Shown piece by piece: positions 23,037 through 33,508 of a DNA stretch of 64,000 bases. Numbering within the stretch: the first letter of the stretch is position 1; each line of letters opens with the position of its first letter. The translations under genes were made by a program, and so were the position numbers. The notes beneath the pieces are model-generated. The model did not search any database. It was not told the origin of the DNA and saw only the letters and a list, made by a program, of their open reading frames with translations. The DNA comes from Spinacia oleracea (taxonomy: Eukaryota; Streptophyta; Magnoliopsida; Caryophyllales; Amaranthaceae), in NCBI RefSeq assembly GCF_020520425.1, contig NC_079490.1:620001-684000 (forward strand), written 5' to 3'.

Positions 23037-23793
23037 TCGAGCCCTAAACGAACTCGGATGGCTTAAAAAGCCCATCAGTCACCGCGTGGCTGTAAGTTAA
23101 ACTTGTGGGCCCGTTTCCTTTCCAAAAACATATTCTATTAAGCAATCGGACACCGGAGGCTCGACTGGTAGAAATTATTTCAGCAATTTTTGGCAATTTT
23201 AACCATTCCCAGCAGTTTAAATAATCAAAATTAATAATAATATTAAAATAATTTTAAATAGGGAATAGAAATAGAATAGGTAAGAAACAAGAGAATAAAT
23301 ATCAATCCGGCCCACAGTACGGTGCATAACTTTAAAATTTGCATCCTAGCTTCCCGAAGGTGCATGAAAAGTTAGTCTTCTGTAGACCAATGCGGGTCTA
23401 CCTTAGACCAACGTGGTTCTACAAACGTGTAGACCAACTTTGGTCTACAAGACGGTAAAACCACTTTGGTCTACCATAGACCTGCGTTGGTCTACACGTG
23501 TATAGAACCAAGTTGGTCTACACGTATATAGAACCACGTTGGTCTACAGTAGACCCGTATTGGTCTACAGTAGACCCGTATTGGTCTACAAAAGACTATA
23601 TGCACACCGGTAGAGCAACGTTTGTCTATTCGAGCCCTAAACGAACTCGGATGGCTTAAAAAGCCCATCAGTCACCGCGTGGCTGTAAGTTAAACTTGTA
23701 GGCCCGTTTCCTTTCCAAAAACATATTCTATTAAGCAATCGGACACCGGAGGCTCGACTGGTAGAAATTATTTCAGCAATTTTTGGCAATTTA
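23037..23793. repeat. 164-bp direct repeats flanking a GGTCTAC-palindrome core
   Basis: A block beginning TCGAGCCCTAAACGAACTCG occurs at 23037-23200 and again at 23630-23793 with almost no difference. Between them (23196-23632) is a core whose second half is a chain of TAGACCAACNTTGGTCTA-type palindromes. The core alone recurs at 35584-36000. The direct repeats lack TG...CA ends, so this is not a simple TRIM or LTR element. Confidence 0.75.
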
Positions 23794-24039
23794 CTTCTTC
23801 GTCGAATCGTACAGCCATCCTTCCTACGTCACATTCATACCAAATAAGACCACACCAAACAAAAAATATTTAGACCAAACCAAACCAGAAACTGAAAAAC
23901 ATATGAGACTATACAAAGAAAACAAAATAGTCACATTCTTAAACATGGTTTTGACTTTATCATTTTATGGGTTTCCATAAAGTAAAAATATATATAATCA
24001 TGGCCAAGCCCATCATTAGTTCTCGGTGGTGATGAATGA

Positions 24040-24170
24040 TGAGTCCACCCAATAAATCTCTAACCTCAATTGTACTGATTAGCATAATGGACAATCCACT
24101 AACAGATGGGCCATATATTGAATATTTGTATCCAAATTATTGGGCCGGGCTCCTTGGTCCTATATTAGTA
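24040..24170 (+). pseudogene. Degenerate dirigent fragment
   Basis: An ACCCAATAA block is followed by sequence encoding MDNPLTDGP and, after a short gap, a GGGCCGGGC stretch. This order matches the [15 protein letters not shown] and AGRAQ coding of the intact dirigent gene at 20450. The reading frame is broken and the 5' and 3' portions are missing. It is a relic of a second dirigent copy. Confidence 0.55.
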
Positions 24171-24289
24171 AATTACTTATGTGCCTTGATCAAGAAGGGT
24201 CATCCGACTTACATAGTTGGACTGGTTTAGTTACGGTCTAATATGGTATCTCTCTATCCTAATGGTTCTAAAGTTCAATAGATTTAGTG

Positions 24290-24480
24290 CACATCCAGTG
24301 TACGATACATTTATTGTACATATTTTCTGACACCGGAATTACTTTTACCTAATTTTTGGTAATTTTTACATGTTTTTGATTAATTTTTATACGTTTTGAA
24401 ATAATTTTTAATGTATAAACTTTCAAATGATTATATGGTTACCTTCATACAAGTAAAAACATAAAATTGCGAAAAACAAA
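24290..24480. repeat. Sequence related to element family C
   Basis: A GTGTACGATACATTTATTGT motif and the following AT-rich stretch resemble the right half of the element at 8593-8880. The other end is not recognisable. Confidence 0.35.
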
Positions 24481-24769
24481 TAGTAAGATGACTAAGATTC
24501 AACACCGATGATGCATATATAGTGATTAGTATTGTAACTATCTAAACTTTTTTTGTCTTAAATAAGTCAAAATAACTTTAACGAAACTGGACTTTAAAGT
24601 ATTCCACAATGGAGGGTTGTTACTAGTAAGTAACTATGAGAACTGATTTTGGCATACCTCATTTGAATAAAAGCACAGTTTTTTCTTATCTCATAAGTAA
24701 TGTGCCAAAATTAGTTTCCGCAACTATGAAGTATCAGTGTAATACTGTAGTGTAGTGTAGTGTAGTGTA

Positions 24770-25051
24770 CTCCCTCTGTATTTATTTAAGGGATACACTT
24801 GCATTTTCCGGCCGTATTTATTTAAGAGATACACTTGCCATTTTTAATAACTTATCAACCCTACCATCTAATTAAATAATCTATCTACATCCCATCCCCA
24901 CCCCCAATCCCCTAAATGACATGGTTCCCACTTGTTTTACTTATTAAAATATCTACCCAACCCCACTTGTTTTATTACTTTATTTCATTCAATTCTTTTT
25001 CTTAATACCCGTGCCCCACCAAGTGTATCTCTTAAATAAATACGGAAGGAG
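24770..25051. mobile_element. Stowaway-like MITE family D, with internal end duplication
   Basis: Ends CTCCCTCTGTATTTATTTAA and TTAAATAAATACGGAAGGAG are inverted and TA-flanked. The left terminal motif is repeated about 36 bp inward, so the element has a doubled left end. A TGTAG pentamer run precedes it. A fragment of the same family lies at 63386-63445. Confidence 0.85.
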
Positions 25052-25121
25052 TAGTAAGCAAAAGAAGTCAAAAGTTACCAGTAAGTCCAACTTTACTTTC
25101 AAACAAACAAAAATAAAGGAA

Positions 25122-25361
25122 ATGGATGAAATTTTCTTTAGCCACTTGCTAAAACTCCCATTAGTCCCATATGATGATGTCTTCCACCAACAACAACAAC
25201 ATCAAAAACAAAAACCATATCTAAAAACTCAAAACCCTCCCTTCTCTTTCACCACCCATTTTTCCAGATCAAAAACAGAGTTACAGATCAAGAAAAAACA
25301 GATCAAAAATGGAAGATTTAATGTCCCAATTCACCTTCTTATCAAACCAAGCACTCCATGA
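25122..25361 (+). other. Upstream ORF overlapping the next gene's start
   Basis: An ATG at 25122 opens a 79-codon frame that runs 53 bases past the main ATG at 25309 in a different frame. It is rich in Gln and Lys and shows no family similarity. If it is within the transcript it could reduce initiation at the main ATG; the transcription start is unknown. Confidence 0.4.
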
Positions 25362-25752
25362 CAAGACCTTCGACCCATCAAACATCGAAGATCTAATGAA
25401 ACTCTTCGAAATCGAAGCGTACAGATCATGGGCATCAATGGAATTAGAGTTCAACAATGAAGTTGAAGATGCAGAAACCGCCATGGAAGAAGCAGAACAA
25501 GAGCTTAACTCTGCAATGGAAAGTGCCATGGAAGAGTTTACGAGGTTTACAGAAGGGTTAGAAAAGGAAGCCATGGATGAATATTATAGCTTGGTTAATG
25601 TAGGGGAAGCTTCTAGAAGGATGGGTAAAACAATGGAGAAAGTTGCTTATGTTGCTTCTAAGAAGTATGTTGAAGGTGCTCTTAATTCTGCTACTAATTC
25701 AATGAAATCTGCTTGGAAAGGGATTTCTTCTCATAAAGTTCATCCTTCTTAA
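25309..25752 (+). CDS. Uncharacterised small acidic coiled-coil protein
   Basis: A single-exon ORF of 147 residues with plant-like codon use and a clear start context (AAAATGGAAG). It has no signal peptide or membrane segment. Residues 1-40 (FLSNQALHDKTFDPSNIEDL) look like a folded, conserved-looking head. Residues about 45-110 are acidic and strongly helical with heptad-like spacing (EVEDAETAMEEAEQELNSAM), consistent with a coiled coil. The C-terminal third has alternating small residues (VEGALNSATNSMKSAWKG) suggesting an amphipathic helix. I do not recognise the family with certainty; it is probably a cytosolic or nuclear plant protein. A MITE ends about 260 bp upstream and a minisatellite begins about 210 bp downstream. 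Confidence 0.75.
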   Translation: MEDLMSQFTFLSNQALHDKTFDPSNIEDLMKLFEIEAYRSWASMELEFNNEVEDAETAMEEAEQELNSAMESAMEEFTRFTEGLEKEAMDEYYSLVNVGEASRRMGKTMEKVAYVASKKYVEGALNSATNSMKSAWKGISSHKVHPS

Positions 25753-25964
25753 TTTTATTTTATTTAATTTTTGATTAATTAATCTTGTTTAATTACTTTG
25801 ATGATGATTAAGATGTTGTTGTACGAAATTGTAACGATTATGAATAAATTGTATGATTAAGGTGGTGTTTTGTGGTGAAGGTATGCTTATTTTGATTTTT
25901 AAGTAAGAATATTATTAATATGTTTATTTAAGATTCTATATCAAGAGCTTATCAAATTAAATGA

Positions 25965-26585
25965 TCGATTTCTTGTGGTTCGGAAAGTGATACGAACCTA
26001 ATTAAGATCGATCAAATCTAGTCTATGTTAACGTTACTTAATCCTTGTGGTTTCTGAAAGTGATACGAATTTAAGATCTAATCTTGTCTATATTAATACT
26101 AGCTAATTATTTCATGTGATTCTGAAAGTGATACAAACCTAAAATCAAGTTTTATTTATATTAATGTTACTTAAACCTTGTGGTTCTGAAAGTGATACGA
26201 ACCTAACATCGATCAAATCTAGTCTATATTAACGTTACTTAATCCTTGTGGTTTCTGAAAGTGATACGAATCTAAGATCTAATCTTGTCTATATTAATAC
26301 TAATTATTCCTTGTGATTCTGAAAGTGATACAAACCTAAGATTAAGATAATTTTATATTAACATTACTTAATCCTTGTAGTTTTGAAATGTGATACGAAA
26401 CTAAGATCTAATCTTGTCTATATTAATACTAATTATTCCGTGTGATTCTGAAAGTGATACAAATCTAAGATTAAATTTCATTTATATTAATGTTACTTAA
26501 ATCTTGTGGTTCTGGAAGTGATACGAACCTAAGATCAAATATCGTCTATATTACTACTAATTAATCCTTGTAATTTCATGTTTAC
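25965..26585. repeat. Minisatellite of ~65-bp units with three-unit higher-order pattern
   Basis: Nine units share a CTTGTGGTTCTGAAAGTGAT core. They fall into types by what follows: A (GATCGATCAAATCTAG), B (AAGATCTAATCTTG) and C (AAATCAAGTTTTAT-like). The order is approximately A-B-C-A-B-C-B-C-A, so three-unit blocks were copied together. Confidence 0.85.
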
Positions 26586-28428
26586 CATAAATTAAAAGGG
26601 AATTGTTGATTAAAGTGTTAGAGCTAGTTGTTCATCATTTCATTGAGGCCATGAATGTAACATTGTAACCCCACGACTTTATTTTTTTCTAGTAGGTGGC
26701 TAGGAGTGGAGATAAGACCAACGTGTTTGTGGGGTAGAAGGCAGTGACTATCAATAATAGTGGAATACCTAGCTCGTAAATTCGTACGGAGTAATAAACT
26801 ATGGTTAAGAACATGATTAACCTCAAGTCTTAAATTTTGAGTTTGGTTAATATGTCATATTATCGCGGATAAGGTTTTCACTGCCCGCAATGTCAGAATC
26901 CTCGAGGTTTGGTCTAAGACAGTTTGTTTTATAAGAGCATCTTCAATGACGAGCTACTTTGACAATTAGTTTGTTATACCACGTAAGATTTCAAGCTATT
27001 TTATTTTCTATCTAATTTGTGCTTCAATGATTAACAACTAGCTTGTTATTTAAATTGATCTCATTTGTCAATTAATTATTTGACAACTTTTGGAAGCTAG
27101 TTGTCAAGCAAATTAATAAGCATTGAACAAAATTATAAGTATATATTTGAGGAAATATCACGAAATGATACTAACTTGCACCTAAGCATATGAATCAAGG
27201 TATGGGAGATGCCTCATACAGGAAACACTAGACCATAATAACGGAAAAAATATCAACACATGACAATATGCTCATTTTATTTCAATACTCCGTATCATAC
27301 AAAAGTCATTTCCAACATTAAAATGGATATGTCTTGAACAACATCAAGATTCAACTTAACTTAAAATTCAACGTGAGATAAATTAAACTTGGCCTAATAA
27401 GGCTTGATCCAGACCAGCTTGACCTAATGAGGCTTGATCCAGACCAACTTTTCTCTAATGTGTAACAATCATCAAAAAAATTGTGTATTTACAAAAAAAA
27501 CACGAAATGATACTAACATGCACCAAAACACATGCATCATCTGTATAACCTCATAGACATTGGATCATAACATGCTAATGGCATATTAATAAAATAAAAT
27601 AAAAAATTAAGACAAAACCCACTTAAACTTCCTCGATGTCGACAAATGTCAAAAATACAAACGATTTTTGTTTTAGTTATAGATATTTATTTCACATTTA
27701 TGCTTTACAAATAGATAAAGGTGAAAGTATGAAGATCGATGGACAAGCACAAGCATCTTCCATAAAAATGGTCCTCCCAATAATTAATGTCCCTTTTGAC
27801 ATGCATGAATATTAGTATTGTAAATTTAAGTAAGATTTATCACACTTTGTTTTTATTTTTCTAGCATTATTAATCTCTTAGTCCCATAATTTGGTCCATG
27901 GTCGGTTACACGTGGCATGTGTTCATTGGTTTAGATTTAGTGAATTAGTGTGCATGAAGGAATCTAGTCCATTGAATACCACATATGACACACCGGCCTC
28001 AAAGTATCTTCGTGGATCGACCTAATTTATAAAGTCGAATTCCTACAATCTAAGTAAACAAAGCCCATTAAATCGTGTATTTTATTAGCATTATTTTAAA
28101 ATTTTAAATAAGTATACGAAAGTAAGTCCTACTCATGCAAGACGAGCGTGATGACACGTGCAAAGAAAGAGTCAAGTCAATGAAGAGCATGTAAATATGT
28201 CAAAAGTCAAGGAAGCAAAAAGGTTCATTTACCCCGGCCGGAAATAGTATTGTCGTCAGTTTAGACAACGTGATCCATTATGAGTCGCTCCTGAAATAGT
28301 TATGTATCACTTCTGAAAACCAATTTGAGAGATATCCTAAACACAATGACATGTAATAGTAAATTTGAGCAGCAAGCACATAAATCCCTTGATTTAGCGA
28401 GTGAATCAAGAATAATATCAATCAAGAC
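26586..28428. other. Intergenic, no gene recognised
   Basis: AT-rich. A segment at about 26934-27133 begins GAGCATCTTCAATGA and ends in a loosely inverted form, resembling Tourist-like MITE ends. Around 27160-27560 a CACGAAATGATACTAAC block and a GGCTTGATCCAGACCA block each occur twice. Nothing coding was seen. Confidence 0.5.
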
Positions 28429-28976
28429 TAGAGCTGTCAAAAATCGACCCGACTCGAAAATCGACCCGAACCCGACCCGAAAATATTGGGTCCTGAACAA
28501 GATTTTGTGACCCGTAACCCGATTTTATCCGAACCCGAACAACCCGAAAAGGAATGGGTCAAAACCCGACCGAACCCGTTTTAGACCCGACCGATTGAAA
28601 ATCATTGTATTTATAGTAATAAATGAGATTATGAGAAAATTTAAGCATAAAAGACACGTTGTTTTTACTATTGTTCTGTGTAATATGATTTTAATTTGAA
28701 TTATACGCCATTTTATGATTGAATTTGACAAAATATAAACTTTCGTAGGAAAATTTGTTAACTTGTGCCAATATTTTGTATATTTTTCACCTAAATTAAT
28801 GAAAATATAATGCGCGTTTTAAAATCTCTCAACCCGTTGGGTCGACCCGAACCCGAAAGTTCTGGGTCTTGAACAAGCATTTGTAAACCCGAACCCGAAA
28901 GTGACCGACCCGATTCAACCCGAACCCGAAAATAAATTTTTACAACCCGACCCGACCGACCCGTTTGACAGGTCTA
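28429..28976. mobile_element. hAT-type non-autonomous element with 8-bp TSD (548 bp)
   Basis: ATCAAGAC flanks both ends (28421-28428 and 28977-28984). Terminal inverted repeats are TAGAGCTGTCAAA and, reversed from the right, TAGACCTGTCAAA. Both subterminal regions are packed with CGACCCGAACCCGA-type repeats and the middle is AT-rich. No transposase ORF is present. Confidence 0.9.
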
Positions 28977-29496
28977 ATCAAGACATTCAACTTGCCCAAA
29001 TAGTGAAGATATTATCCAACTTGCCAAATCAACATAGATTTTCCCATAATTTCCCATATTGGATGTACTACTTTAGTACAATTACATGTATTCATATAAT
29101 CAAATGTATTTCATTTATCATCTAGCTATAATAACACTTTACCTTCACGATTCCCCATCTAACTTTTACTAATTGTTCTTGGTTAATTATATAATTTCAG
29201 TTCTGTGGGCATCATACAGTCATGCTAGCAGTATCGACAGGCAGATTGAGTTCATACTCCGTACGATATTGCACGCAACTCTAAGCCACTAACTATTGCA
29301 CTACTTGTTTAATATTACTCATCACTTTGATATAGATCAAGAGAGAATATATATACAAGTGTATCATACAAATCAAAATAAATCCAAAGATTGAAAGTAG
29401 AATGTTACCTCATGAAAATGACAACACCCAAATTGAAATATCCACTACTAAATGCACTTCAATTATTGAGATTTGAGATGTTATGGTAGATTGGTA

Positions 29497-29823
29497 CTCC
29501 CTCCGTCCCGGAATACTCGACCCGGTTTGATCGGCACAGAGTTTAAGGGACTTGAATTGACTTATTTAATTTAATAGGTAGTAGTTGATAGTGGGGTATT
29601 ATTTTAATGGAGTTAGTGGGAGATGGGTTAAGAGGTGGGGTTGGAGGAGAGTAGGGGTTGAATTTTTAATGATTTTTTGTATGGAGTAGGAGTAGGTAGG
29701 TTAATAGGGGTGGAGTGAAAAATAATATAATATTGTTAGAATATTTCCATTTTTAGAAACAGGTCAAGTATTAAGGGACGTCCCGATAAGGAAAACAGGT
29801 CAAGTATTCCGGGACGGAGGGAG
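29497..29823 (+). mobile_element. Stowaway-like MITE family A, full length (327 bp)
   Basis: Perfect-looking ends CTCCCTCCGTCCCGGAATAC and GTATTCCGGGACGGAGGGAG with TA on each side. This is the best-preserved copy of the family in the window and the likely youngest. Confidence 0.93.
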
Positions 29824-30038
29824 TAGTAAACAACAATTTCAATTTGTTATCTCATCCACGCATTCTTAAATAAGAGTGGGACATAGCTTCCCCTAAACCC
29901 AACACCTTGCTAATTAATCAAACAATTATATAATATATAACTTTAATTTAATATGCTCCTCCAATAATCAAACAAAATTAACTTTAATTTTTCTCTTTAT
30001 TTCCTTTTAAATAAAGCAACTCCCCTAGTGACCTAGTG

Positions 30039-30048
30039 TATATAAAAG
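30039..30048 (+). promoter_or_regulatory. TATA box upstream of the small membrane protein gene
   Basis: TATATAAAAG about 470 bp before the ATG implies a leader of roughly 440 bases, perhaps spliced. That leader contains the tandem duplication at 30152-30512. Confidence 0.55.
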
Positions 30049-30151
30049 CATCTTGCACCATCCCCATTAACCCTCTTCTTCATTCTAGAACCCTCCAAAC
30101 CTTTTTCAAGAACAATCACATCCTCTTATTTTCTTCTAATAATTATATATA

Positions 30152-30512
30152 CAACCACAAAAACACCTTACATACACATAATCATCCCATTCTAAACCTT
30201 ACATAAACAAACTTGGTATCCACCGCTGACAGCAGTAACTAATCCACTTATAATATTGTTCTGCGTGTTTCAGTTAAGGGTAAAGGGTCAGCCAAGGATC
30301 TGTTACGAGTTCTGGGGTTACAACCACAAAAACACCTTATATACCACAAAAAACCTCATTCAAACCTTATACCACAAAAACATCATTCAAACCTTACATA
30401 CACAAAATTGGAATCCACAGTTGACAACAATAACTAACCCACTTATACAGTTCCACGTGTTCCAATTAAGGGTAAAGGGTCAGCCAAAGATCTGTTACGA
30501 GCTCTAGGGTTA
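30152..30512. repeat. Tandem duplication in the presumed leader of the membrane protein gene
   Basis: Copy 1 (about 30152-30316) and copy 2 (about 30317-30512) both start ACAACCACAAAAACACCTTA and end with a strongly conserved AAGGGTAAAGGGTCAGCCAA...TCTGTTACGAG block. Copy 2 ends about 9 bp before the ATG region. Confidence 0.8.
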
Positions 30513-30520
30513 CTAATACT

Positions 30521-30895
30521 ATGGCAAGGTATAATCAAAACTACTACACACAATATCTATCACCACCACCAATCCAACTATGTTTCTTGTTCATGGTTGT
30601 GTTCTTCTTTCTAAGTTTTTCATGGTACATAAGCTATGAGTCAATATGGGAAGATCTAATGGATCAGGTGAAGCTCATCCTCATGGTATTCCCTGTACTT
30701 CTCCTCCTAGCCGTCCATTGGCTATCACGCAATGAAGATCGACGGCGGTTATTCGTTCCTTTGCCTGAACAAGACTCTATCCATAGAGCTGGTGGGTCCC
30801 CTTGGGGTGTAGGGATTCTTCTTGTGTTCCTCATGTTTATGATTTCTTATCATACTTCTATTAGGGAAAGTTGGTGGCCTTTGCTTAGCAAATGA
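30521..30895 (+). CDS. Small three-pass membrane protein, function unknown
   Basis: A single-exon ORF of 124 residues with ATG in ACTATGGC context. Three hydrophobic helices are visible at about 18-39, 50-69 and 94-111. They are separated by a short acidic loop (SIWEDLMDQ) and a basic loop (RNEDRRRLFVPLPEQD), followed by GGSPWGVG at the third helix and a short tail. The strong basic loop suggests it faces the cytosol. It has no cleavable signal peptide and no catalytic motif. The layout is typical of small plant-specific membrane proteins; I do not recognise a named family. Tandem duplications lie immediately upstream and downstream. Confidence 0.8.
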   Translation: MARYNQNYYTQYLSPPPIQLCFLFMVVFFFLSFSWYISYESIWEDLMDQVKLILMVFPVLLLLAVHWLSRNEDRRRLFVPLPEQDSIHRAGGSPWGVGILLVFLMFMISYHTSIRESWWPLLSK

Positions 30896-30928
30896 TCATC
30901 ATAATCATTATTATCATATGATAATCGT

Positions 30929-31280
30929 GGCATGAAAACATGATGAATAATTAAGTAAGTAATTAATTAGTGTATAAATTGTTGTGTAGTTTATCTTTTG
31001 TATGAAGTATAAAAGTTTTCATCTCTTTTCCCCTCTAATTAAGGCTTTTTTATATTTCTTTTTTATTAATTGAGCATAATGCAAATTAAAGTCTAGTAAT
31101 CATGGTATGAAAACATAATGAATAATTAAGTAATTAAGTAATTCGTGTATAAATTGTTGTGTAGTTTATCTTTTTTGTATTAAGTATAAAAGTTTTCACG
31201 TTTTTTCCCCTCTAATTAAGGCTTTTTTATATATATTTTTTTTTTTATTAATTGAGCATAATACAAATCTATAGCTAGTT
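30929..31280. repeat. Tandem duplication of ~170 bp after the membrane protein gene
   Basis: Two copies starting near 30929 and 31101 share ATGAATAATTAAGTAA, TAAATTGTTGTGTAGTTTAT and TTAATTGAGCATAATNCAAA blocks. They probably include the 3' UTR, so duplicated polyadenylation signals are possible. Confidence 0.85.
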
Positions 31281-31844
31281 TATAAGAAGGATAACCATAG
31301 ATAATTAGTTGACCCATGTCACCCACGTCTAGCTTTCCCCCATAAATTTGTTTTTTGTTTTTCAATTTTTTCTTTTGTTGTTTGTTATACGAAATATTTT
31401 ACAGCTTCAACACTCAATCATCTTCCTCATTCAACATCAATTCGCCATTTAATTCATATTTATTTAACCTCTTCCACTTTATCTCCCTAATTAACACTCA
31501 ATATTAATTCACCAACTAACTTACAGATTTTTCCAAATTTCAAATTTCATCTCTATATGAATAATATATTCCACTAAAATCACAAGCCACCAATGTAGTT
31601 AGCACTTTAAAAAATGACTTAATAACACTATGAAACTGTCCGTTCATTAAACGGGCTTAAAAGCTACTACCAGTATGAACTTAATGCTATTGTTTATAAA
31701 TTAAATAAACATAAAGCTACTAATAGTAGTATATAAAGATTAGTAGCCTTAATACCAGTAAGAACTTGTTTATCGTGTGATAAGAGGATAATAAGTAAGA
31801 TGTTTTTGGTAGGGTTAATTTTGCTCATGATGTAAAATCCTGAC
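31281..31844. other. Intergenic, no gene recognised
   Basis: AT-rich DNA without recognisable genes or repeats. Confidence 0.5.
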
Positions 31845-32705
31845 CCGACCTGAAAACCCGACTTGAACCGACCGAACCCGTAACCGACCATAACCCGAAC
31901 TTACGGTAAATCAGGTAACCCGAAACCCGACCTGTACCCGACCCGAAAAAACCGATAACCGATTTTAACCCGATGTTGTAACACCCGAACCCGACACCCG
32001 ACCCGAAAATGACCGATAACCGAACTGACCCGACCGAACAATGACCCGAACCCGATTTGATACCCGACCCGATGTCAACCCGAAACCGATTGTAACTCGA
32101 TGAAACTTGCTATTGACCCGACCTGTGACAACCCGCTACCCGATTTACCCGAGTTATCAATGACACGACCAAATATTAACTTCAACGATAAATCTATTTT
32201 AATTTTTATTGCTAGATACTGAAAAATTTAACTCTAAAATAAGTTAAACAAAATTTTTTAGAATATAAAATAATTAAAATGTATAGGTTAATTATCAGAC
32301 CCGAGTTTGACCCGTCCCTGAGAGTGATCCGACCTGAATTCTATTTGATCTGATTATTATCCGATTCAAACTAAGACCCGAACCCGAAAATAAATGTGTT
32401 GCAAACCGACTTAAACCCGACTCGATAAGACCCGAACCCGAAATTACCTGCTACAAACCGACTTAAACCAGACTCGATAAGACCCGAACCCGAAATCAAA
32501 CCTGACCGAAATGTGACCCGACCCGAACCCGACCTGAACCCGGGATAGGGAAAAACCCGACATGACCCGACCTGAAATCGACCCGACCGAACCCAAACTC
32601 AACCCGGATGGAATATTCACCCAACACAACCCGACCTGATCATAACCCGAGACCCGAGATGACCCGACCCAAACCCGACCCGATGACCTGTTTTAACAGC
32701 TCTAC
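31845..32705. repeat. CCGACCCGA-rich repeat block, probable decayed hAT-type element
   Basis: About 860 bp dominated by degenerate ACCCGACCCGAAA units. The right end reads TTTTAACAGCTCTA, the inverted form of a TAGAGCTGTTAAAA terminus like that of the element at 28429. An AT-rich centre (32165-32300) is also shared in style. A matching target duplication was not found. Confidence 0.6.
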
Positions 32706-32895
32706 CTAGTAATAGTTGTACAAAAATTATTCGTATTGAAATAACAGAGTCTTACTGGTCGTTATATATACAAATACAGTTTCTTTAGTATTTAGTACGT
32801 TATTACGCTTGTCAACATACATATTATTACTATATATCATGAAAATTAAAATAAGGTACATGTGTAAAATTAATGCAGATGGTGGTTGCTATATA

Positions 32896-33153
32896 CTTCC
32901 TCCCTTCTTTATTATATGACACAATTTTTTTGTCACGTTTGTCAATGCAATATTTCAAACATTAATACATTTTATTATCAACGGTTAAAAATTATAAAAG
33001 TTTGATATTATAAATCTATAGGATGAGACGATTATAATAAGACCCCACATGACTATATTTTTTGTTAAGTATAAATCACAATTGATGGTCAAAGTATATT
33101 ATATGAATAGTGCCAAAAGTACAATTGTGTCATTTAAAAAAGAATGGAGGAAG
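32896..33153. mobile_element. Stowaway-like MITE (258 bp)
   Basis: Inverted ends CTTCCTCCCTTCTTTATTAT and AAAAAAGAATGGAGGAAG, plus inner TGACACA/TGTGTCA, are flanked by TA. Confidence 0.85.
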
Positions 33154-33508
33154 TACATACTTCGTGCTCCATATTTACTTATGCGCGCTAATTCTATATA
33201 CATGTGCATTTTGGACACACGAATATGAATTTGAAGAACATGCTTTAAATCTCTCAATAATAAGCTTAATTAGCTATAGATTTTTAATTAATGATAGCAA
33301 TTATAATGATTAGAGAAATTATAATCTCATGATTAAAGAATCATAATAAAGCAGATCGAATACTTAATTCTTAAGAAAAAAAAATGGGGAGTTCAAAAGT
33401 ATTCTGATCAATTCTTTACAGCACTTTAGAAGGAAAAGTAGAGTGACTTGGGCCTGCTTTTTGCATTTTAGAAGGTGTAGTTGTGGCCAATTGGGAGAGG
33501 GGGACTGA

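Noticed and set aside
23370-23632. CRISPR-like array of GGTCTAC repeats
   Set aside because: The units are palindromic, of uneven spacing, without unique equal-length spacers or cas genes, and the genome is a plant's.
23037-23793. TRIM retrotransposon (164-bp direct repeats around a 430-bp core)
   Set aside because: The repeats lack TG...CA ends, no primer-binding site or polypurine tract was seen, and the second copy has no terminal repeats.
28300-29125. Several short ORFs in the CCGACCC-rich area
   Set aside because: They are made of transposon subterminal repeats read in different frames and show no domain.
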